Source: Pontederia crassipes (Eukaryota > Streptophyta > Magnoliopsida > Commelinales > Pontederiaceae). Taken from it: a stretch of 64,000 bases of DNA. The translations under genes and the position numbers were made by a program. The stretch lies in NCBI GenBank assembly GCA_030549335.1, contig JAUKPH010000023.1:558001-622000 (forward strand), read 5' to 3'. Positions 57,927-64,000 of the stretch are shown in pieces. The stretch's first letter is position 1, and every line of letters starts with the position of its first letter. The notes under the pieces were generated by a model that had not been told where the DNA came from, did not search any database, and saw only the letters and a program-made list of their open reading frames with translations.

Positions 57927-59692
57927 CTAGCTTATTCTTCTTGCACAGCAATGAAACATCACGGTGGGATAGCCAATACATACAGAAGATGATATCATAA
58001 TCCACCCGGGTATGACCACCAGGTCTACGGAGAACTCTTTTCCTTCCACAGTGACTGGTGCATTAACAATATATTTCATAGCATAAAGAGTGCCCATCGG
58101 TGTGGTCACATTCACGAGACACATCATATCAGTGAGTGGAAGGTTTAATGTTTTGGCGTAGCTAATAGATATGAATGAATGGGTGGCACCTGAGTCAAAT
58201 AGAATGGTAACTGGATATAATAAGGGTACCTCTAATGACGTCAGCATCATTGTATTCCGCATCATTCTGCATGTTGTAGATGCGGCCTTGGACAAGTGTG
58301 TTCTTACCTCTTTGACCTCTTTGATCTCTACCGCCTCTCCGATGATCTGGGTAGTTGCGGATGTAATGGCTAAATCCGCCGCATTGTATGCATGCGCTAG
58401 TTGCCTCCTGCACTCCCCAGGATGGTTCAGCCCACAGAGGTCGAAACATCTTCATTCTATCCAGGTGGTTGCCGCCGAGGTGGCAACTGATGCAGTAGAT
58501 GTGGTTGGCAATTCTATGGTGGCAGTTGATTCCTTTGCTGAGAAGGCCTCTATGATTGCTGCTGTTGTGGCAGAGGAGCATTGCGCGGAGGAGGATAGGG
58601 CCTCTGATGATTATTGCGATGATTATCATGTCGCTTTGGACCTCTAGCTAGGCGGCGATCTTCCCACCTTTGTTGGTACTATTTAGTGGGGCATACTAGT
58701 GATTTGCCCCTGAGTTCTTTTAGTTATTCTTGTTCCCTCATATAGTATCTTTCCATCTTCGTGGCTAGTTCCACGGTGTCCTTTAGAGTCTTGCAATGGT
58801 TAGATAATGTATTTTTCCTGATGGTGGGGTTCAGGCCTTGTGCGAACTAGTCTGCCCTCTGGCTTTCACCCATATTTAGAGCGTTGTACCTTTCCAGCTG
58901 CACAAACCGAATATGGTAATCTTCAATAGTCATTTGGCATTAGGTCAATGTCAGAAACTCCCGTTGTTTCTAGATGCACAAGTATTCGGGGAAGTAACGT
59001 CCCTTGAATGACCCATAAAAACTCTGCCAAGGGATCACTCTATGGCCATGAAACTTAGTGGCTCTAATAGTTCTCCACCAATCCAGAGCTTGATCAGTTA
59101 GGCAACTCACAACATATAAAAATTTTTTGTCCTCAGTGCATCTCAACAGTTGAGGATCCAATGTTCAACCTTGTCAACTTCCCCTTTGCCATCCAATTGT
59201 GGAGGCTGGAGCTTCAGAAACGCTTGAATAGTGTCATCAGTAGGCGCTGGATGTAGTGAGAACTCATGGCGAGGTGGTCGTGGTGGTGATAACGATGGTG
59301 GCAGCGGCAGTATCTGAGTATAACCAATGTAGCTATCCTCCAGCTATATCTCTAGGTGCTGGACTCTCCGTCCGCGACCACGGCCATGACCACGACCTCT
59401 ACCTCTCTGCTCAGCCAGCTGTGGGCCCCTCTGGACCTCAGTTTTCTCAAGGATATTTCCCTTTTGGGCATTGGCTCCACGGCCAAGCCCAACAGCTCTG
59501 CGTCGGCTCATCAACTACATATATAGGAATAACCAATGAAAATCGATGGAAACAATGTAATGATTCTTACTTGATTGGTTCGGATGGTGCAACGACTTGT
59601 TCGTAATGCATGCACATGGGACTCTAGGTACTCGAATACTCTAAGTACTTCGGGGACGTCAAGAGAGTACCCACGTCTAGCTCTCATATCAT
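57927..59692 (-). pseudogene. Gag, zinc knuckle and protease remnant of the second gypsy element
   Basis: Gag is recognised by LLRCTEDKKFLYVVSCLTDQ and ALDWWRTI (58970-59161) and the knuckle by CIQCGGFSHYIRNYPDH (about 58340-58395). The protease has TILFDSGATHSFISISYAKT with its catalytic DSGA intact (57927-58295), but decays after VDLVVIPGW. A degraded tRNA-Met-type primer site reads tatgatatgagagc on the minus strand at about 59680-59693. Plus-strand frames over this region are shadows. Confidence 0.8.
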
Positions 59693-59695
59693 AAA

Positions 59696-61550
59696 TGTAA
59701 TGCCACCAAATCGCCCTTGCCACGTGGCAAGATCTAACTTGAGGGTCGCTACCAACATGCTATACATTAACCAAAACCATAACTTTGACCAGTCCTTTGA
59801 CCCGATTAAAATAAAAATGGAAGACTTAACAGAAATAAAAATAAAGATCCAAACAATAGTCTTTAATATAATTCAAAATAGTTAAAAACATAACTTAACA
59901 TCAAAATAGTGCGGAAGCCAAAACATGGACTCAAAGTATCTAAAACAACTGAATAGAAATAACACTAAGACACTATATGGACCATCACGAATGTCGTCAA
60001 CCACAGTTCATCATTGATTATCATCATTACCTGGAGGTTCAATGCAGAGAAAACAATAACCCGTGAGCTTCGTAGCCTAATAGGTGGATAATGAATCAAT
60101 GGATAAAAATTAACAATATGTAAGCATGAAGCAATAGCCATAGGCAGCAATAGGATAACCAAAGGGAACATAACCAATGCCATGCTAAATCAGAGTCAAT
60201 GGAGTGGATCGATGCCATTCTATGGATAAGATCAAGGTGCCATGAAAGGAGAATCAATGCTCTAGATCAGTGTCATCTATGCAATGCCATCAATGAATGT
60301 TTTGATTACAATGAGGTGCCATGTACTTAATGAGGCCAGTGATGGTGCACATCACGGCAAGTCATCATCTCTATAGGGGAGGGTATCCTCTTTTGTCACA
60401 CGATGGGGAGAAATCGTGAATGGGGACAAGGTCGAGCCAGTGCCCTAACAATGCGATGAAATAATACCATGAGCTCCCATCAACCGTAACATGGGCACCC
60501 AAGCTTTTATCTTTATTAATTATTTAGATTCTCGTCTTCAGACAGATTGGGACTTTAGATCATGCAATGCAATGCTATGCTATAAATCGATATCATGAAT
60601 CAACATTTAAAGAATAATAGAAGTAAACACATCATATCATCATGTCTCTGCGGAACCCGGTCCGGGTTGGGTCTGACCAAGGTCGGGTTCTTCGCCGGTT
60701 CACTCCCTCGGCCCGACTCGGGCCGAGTGTAATTCGAACTCGGTCTGGGTCGAATTCGGGGAAGGTCTCCGCCGAAACTTGGGTCGGGTTCTGTGGAACT
60801 CGAGCCGAGTTCCAGTGGCTGTGTGTGCAACGACGACGGCACGGGTCAGGCAACGAAGAGCTCGGGTCGGGCTCGACCTCAGTTCCACCCGATGGGGTCA
60901 TGCTCAGGTCGAGTTCCATGGAACCCGGGCCAGGTTATGTGATTTTGGTGAAATCGTGGTCGCAGCTTGATGATGTTCCATGCGTTTTCGCCAGAATAAA
61001 CCTCTTATGAACAAAGTAAATACATAGATCGATGCAGGGTAGATAGAAGATGATACTAGGGTTATAAGTGGATCCTTAAACATGCAAATCTATTTTTAAA
61101 GTCAATCCAAAGGTTGATCCAATGATTCACCTACCTCTGTTCGCTTACCCTATGATTTTGATCGATTTCTCTGGGCTCGTCTCGTTCGTCCTCATTGCTG
61201 GCAGTCCCAGATGGACCCCAAACTTCAAAGTTCCTTCTCCCCTCTTCTCGTTCGTTCACTTGGTTCGTTCGGACTCGTTTTCGACGATCTCTCCGGCATT
61301 CGGCAGCGCACTCTTGGATTCCCTGGATGTGGATATGCAAGGGAGGACATGACGGAAGTGATGGCTAGGGCTAAACTTTGTTATGAGGGATGGAGGAGAG
61401 GCTTAAATAGGGGGAGTTGCCTACAACTTACTTTAGATAAGGTAAGATTTTAACTCCCACCAAGATTTGTTTTATTTTAAATGTTTAGATTCCGATTTAG
61501 TTTTAATAATTTAATTAATCTCTTTTTTTCTTGGGCGGACGGGCATTACA
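59696..61550 (-). repeat. 5' LTR of the second gypsy element
   Basis: It begins tgtaatgcca next to the degraded primer site and ends gggcattaca. It matches 53137-54898 in order, with many substitutions. The gggtcgggtt-rich block at 60640-60920 parallels 54090-54320. GC-rich overlapping frames on both strands are not coding. Confidence 0.85.
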
Positions 61551-61870
61551 CCTCATGTGCACTAGAACCTCCTTCACCTCGGCGGCGTCACCGTCGGGGT
61601 CCTCCATGAGCGGGCAGGTCTCCGAAGGGGCGGATGTTGCCAAACCCTCGATTGATGGGTGCGACAGCCCTGGGAACTCCGAGAATGAATGACCACAATC
61701 ATGCCCATCGTCGCCATCCACCATCCTTTCACATTCGAGGTAGGAGGATCAACACTGCCGTCGCCAACGACGGATCCTCTTAGTCGGCATCGGAGTCATG
61801 GCTCCCGAGCGACCTCGCAAGCAGCAACTCTCGTACCACGTTCGCCTCGCAACCCTAGGACCAAATTGTG
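61551..61870 (-). pseudogene. GC-rich gene-fragment sequence right of the second gypsy element
   Basis: A minus-strand frame (61515-61724) reads PLMEDPDGDAAEVKEVLVHM and aligns with the fragment at 52210-52290. Plus-strand text cctcatgtgcac at 61551 is also present at about 52216. It is a diverged copy of the left flank rather than its simple continuation. Function unknown. Confidence 0.4.
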
Positions 61871-62440
61871 AAAAGAGAAAAATATAAAGCTCCCGCTCTT
61901 GAGGAGCAGTTAGATTAAAATATAATAATACGCATGTAATATAAAAAAATGAATGTATAAACAAATTTTAATTTCATCTTCAGATGTTACTCATTTCAAA
62001 ATAATAATACATGTAATTTCATACATCCATCTCAAGTAATTTTTCATCCATTTTATCTAGCTATGCCTTTTAACATTCCATTTTATATTTTTTCTAGGTT
62101 TTTGAACTTTTTAAAATTTTTGTCATTTGTAAAGTTCATTTAATATCTTTATGAACAAAAATAATGAAATAGAAAAAAACTTCTCCTTTCGATATTTCCT
62201 ATATATATCATAATAGTTTTGATGCATGCAAAATATAACGTATAATTAGCCATGTATTTAATCATATTTCGATCTATTTTCTTATAGCATGCATCATTTT
62301 CTGACATTATTTACTTTGATTTTATAAAAATATAAATATATCCAAAAGAGAATTGAGTCAGGAATCCATAGAAACAAACAACACTTAAATCCGAGTTAAA
62401 ACAAAGTCAGAAAGTAAAAATTAGTGAAGGCTGCCAAGGC
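61871..62440. other. Unassigned AT-rich DNA
   Basis: Nothing coding or repetitive was recognised here. Confidence 0.4.
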
Positions 62441-63845
62441 TGAATCGAATATAATGGGTCGTTATATGACCATAACGATCATAACAGCAAAGGCGTGAAT
62501 AGCCTGTTACGGCCCGTTAAAACACCCAATTTCAACCATACTTCGATTTGGACACTGTAAGGGCCGTTAAATCTATTATGGACCGTTACAAAGGCTATTT
62601 TTGAGATTTCTTCGACTTTTCTTGGGAATTTTAAGTTTAGATCGAACCCAAATTTTATCCAAAGCCTCAGGAATGATTAAGAAACGTATTTACAATATTA
62701 AGATTTGAAGGAGTTTTGGATGGTTTTAAAGACTATCAAAGTCTATTCCGAATTTAATTATTTTAACATGAAAAGACTTTGAATCAAACCGAAACTCCAC
62801 CAAAACTCTTGGGACATCTAGAGCCTGTAAATAGAAGCCCTAGGAGACAAAAAAATTGGTGCTTGGGTGCTTGTGGTACTTGTGTGCTTGGAGGTGCTTG
62901 AGATCTGGGAGTCGTGCTACATTGCAGAAGAAGAATTTCAAAGTTTTCGATGTTTGTTCGAGAGAATCTATGGAGCAACTTAATGCGTGTACTCTACATC
63001 CTCTAGAGATCATCGAAGGCGAAGAATTCTGTCTTCTACCTATTGTTTGGATGCTCTTTACCCATACTTTTTATGCTAATCAATTCTGTAATAGAGATTA
63101 TTAATCTTTTCGAGAAAACTGCATGAGCTCGAATGTTAGATTTGAATTAATATAGTTATTTCAGTTTCTTTTTATTATAATTGTTGTGCTTAATGCTTTT
63201 TACTGAGATTGTTATATTCTGAGATAAGATTACAAACCAGATATGGGGTGGTTAGTTTTAGGACTAATAATTTTTAGGGAATCGATTTTTAACTTGAAAG
63301 TTAAAGTAATCATAACACAAATCTTGTAACTCATCGTTTATGCTAGATTTTGTGCAGTCTACTAGTTTTTACCCAGCGAGGATAACTGTTAGTTTAGGAC
63401 TTATAACTTAATGCATCTTAATATCTTTCTTAATTGAACATTAACTCATCATTTGTGATCTTAAGTTTTGTGGGAATTAAAATAATTTGATTTACTCAGC
63501 GTAGAGGTCTATATTTGAAGTAATTCTTATCCGTCTTAAGAATTGAATTTATTCATCATCGTTATAATTCAATCTTCATAGTTGTTCATGTCAGTTAATC
63601 ATCATCGTTAATCATCCATAATCCTTAAGCTCAAGACCAATTTATTTTATTTTTTGTTATTTAATTTTCTGCACATTTATTTTCTATATTTACACAAAAT
63701 ACTGTTCTTGTCTTAGTAGATTATTGAGATAGATTAGATTTAACTAGCTCATCGTGGGTTCGACACTATTCTCTACTTTATTACTTGATATGATTAGTGC
63801 ACTTGCTAGCGGATTTATTTTGCTACAACTTTTTACGCATCAAGA
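62441..63845 (+). mobile_element. Probable 5' LTR of an Athila/Tat-like gypsy element, running off the window
   Basis: The right edge is set by a primer site at 63849. The preceding text ends with a phrase around gcttgctagcgg and tacgcatca, as in plant Athila/Tat LTRs. Words such as ggcccgttaaa and ggaccgttac occur near 62500-62590. The left edge is not fixed, as no TG start with matching flank was found. The interior lies beyond 64000. Confidence 0.5.
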
Positions 63846-63848
63846 TTT

Positions 63849-63866
63849 TGGCGCTCTTGCCAGGGA
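63849..63866 (+). other. Primer-binding site, Athila/Tat type
   Basis: tggcgctcttgccaggga closely resembles the tggcgcc...gccgggga primer site used by plant Athila/Tat elements, with a few substitutions. It defines the start of an internal region continuing past the window. Confidence 0.7.
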
Positions 63867-64000
63867 ACTATATTCATAACTCTTATTCTATCTTGTTTAA
63901 ACTACTTTGATAATTTTTATTTGCTATTTTACTATACTTTTTCTCTTAGTGTTTTGTAAGCTTTTCAGGTAATATCTTTTGTAAACCGGATCATCATGAG

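Larger units (their letters stand above)
53137..61550 (-). mobile_element. Second Ty3/gypsy chromovirus-like element, heavily mutated, minus strand
   Basis: Two related LTRs (53137-54898 and 59696-61550) both read tgtaatgcc...attaca or gttaca on the plus strand. Flanks cctct (53132-53136) and cctca (61551-61555) match at four of five bases, a probable target duplication. Reading leftward: primer site, gag, zinc knuckle, protease, reverse transcriptase, RNase H, integrase, chromo-like tail. All domains are present but every one has stops or frame changes. It is related to, but distinct from, the element at 27365. Confidence 0.85.

Noticed and set aside
58171..58647. A 158-codon plus-strand frame
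   Set aside because: It is the antisense shadow of the gag-protease region of the minus-strand gypsy element.

Overview
The window is nuclear DNA of a flowering plant. The evidence is a spliced IST1-like gene, CACTA, hAT, copia, gypsy and RTE-type elements of plant kind, and an intronic patchwork of plastid DNA (rrn16, rrn23, ndhC, ycf2). The strongly GC-biased first coding exons of the IST1-like gene favour a monocot, but that is an inference and the species is not identified. Most of the window is nested transposable elements. Only one host gene is convincingly intact.

Layout, left to right. A complete 9.4-kb CACTA element (1137-10572, TSD TTA) carries a TNPA-like gene and a TNPD/TNP2-like transposase gene on the minus strand, with subterminal motif arrays at both ends and a GC-rich minisatellite in its 5' leader. 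A small solo LTR with a 5-bp TSD follows at 11792-12080, then AT-rich DNA with an unrecognised gene fragment near 13.9-14.3 kb. From 18439 to 36863 an antisense gypsy-family LTR has been split by a hAT MITE (18969-19433), a gag-only copia-type element (20866-25522), and a decayed chromovirus-like gypsy element (27365-36628). The 3' LTR of that gypsy element itself contains a one-ended CACTA copy (33072-35905). Next come an LTR fragment, an unrecognised frameshifted coding remnant (37967-38556) and a second LTR of the same family (39014-41202) carrying a 157-bp RTE-derived mini-element with a perfect 17-bp TSD.

The host gene (43259-51130, plus strand, six coding exons, 854 residues) encodes an IST1-domain ESCRT-III-associated protein. 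It has a long hydrophilic tail containing a recent triplication of a 60-residue unit and ends in a MIM1-like motif. Its introns were enlarged by a second copy of the hAT MITE, by the scrambled plastid insertion and by a 5'-truncated RTE fragment. Downstream is a second, heavily mutated chromovirus-like gypsy element on the minus strand (53137-61550), flanked by related GC-rich gene-fragment sequence. The 5' LTR and primer-binding site of an Athila/Tat-like element lie at the right edge.

No tRNA genes, CRISPR arrays or prokaryote-style operons were seen. I found no clear new biological system. The best leads are the plastid mosaic, the bipartite RTE mini-element, the IST1 tail triplication and the CACTA GC-rich leader array. 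All alignments were made by eye, so element edges without a stated TSD are approximate.
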